From Neelides folsomi (Eukaryota > Arthropoda > Collembola > Neelipleona > Neelidae), in NCBI GenBank assembly GCA_034687125.1, contig JAQGBZ010000014.1, positions 372,001-436,000 on the forward strand: a DNA stretch of 64,000 nt, read 5' to 3'. A model generated the notes under the pieces. The model saw only the letters and a program-made list of their open reading frames with translations. It ran no database searches and was not told the origin of the DNA. Positions 63,901 through 64,000 of the stretch are shown here, piece by piece (the first letter of the stretch is position 1; the number at the start of each line of letters is the position of its first letter). Both the position numbers and the translations under genes were made by a program.

Positions 63901-64000
63901 AAAATGAAATTGGTATGGTATAGAGACTTAAACACGCAATGTAAACATCTACTGTATACTTACATAAATACGTACGTCTGTGCATGAGTAAGTAACAAAT
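60932..64000. other. AT-rich region without a recognised gene
   Basis: A GC-richer patch at about 61,090-61,600 lies upstream of the small secreted precursor and may include its promoter. I found no protein family, tRNA or repeat that I could support in the rest. Confidence 0.4.

Overview
The window is metazoan nuclear DNA, almost certainly from an arthropod. The genes have spliced exons with GT-AG introns, often under 100 bp. The proteins are typical animal ones: a basonuclin/disconnected zinc-finger factor, mitochondrial HADH, dynactin ACTR10, NDUFAB1 and CCZ1. An NDUFAB1 with two interchangeable exons (as described for Drosophila mtacp1) and a Thr/Val-rich extracellular protein of a kind common in crustaceans point to an arthropod, possibly a crustacean. 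I cannot name the species. I recognise no other mobile element apart from one foldback/MITE-like insertion.

Positions 1 to about 40,300 are one tandem duplication with a unit of about 20.8 kb. Each unit holds a long non-coding 5' domain, then a basonuclin/disco gene on the + strand. Copy A has exons from 11,897 to 17,581; copy B has exons from 32,698 to 38,799. At least 23 non-coding elements (called E1 to E23 here) recur in both units in the same order, at a nearly constant offset of 20.5 to 21.7 kb. They lie upstream, inside the first recognised intron, and 3' of the gene. So the whole regulatory landscape was duplicated and largely kept. A few elements are essentially identical between copies (211 bp with one mismatch; 142, 103 and 102 bp with none), while most flanking DNA and even synonymous sites in the zinc-finger exons have diverged. 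The two proteins differ too: copy A ends after the second zinc-finger pair, whereas copy B has two more exons with a third pair. Copy A also has a 46-bp intron that B lacks.

From about 40.3 kb the DNA turns AT-rich and carries ordinary, compactly spaced genes. A small membrane protein (-) is followed by HADH (-), head to head with ACTR10 (+). A 0.5-kb inverted-repeat element lies just past the ACTR10 stop. Then come NDUFAB1 (+), CCZ1 (-), a Thr/Val-rich probably secreted protein (-) and a small secreted precursor (-, about 60.6 to 60.9 kb). The housekeeping genes serve unrelated jobs: mitochondrial beta-oxidation, the dynactin pointed-end complex, mitochondrial acyl carrier/complex I, and the Rab7 GEF. 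They look like chance neighbours of a developmental-regulator domain. Long stretches at 56 to 60.6 kb and 61 to 64 kb hold nothing I can support.
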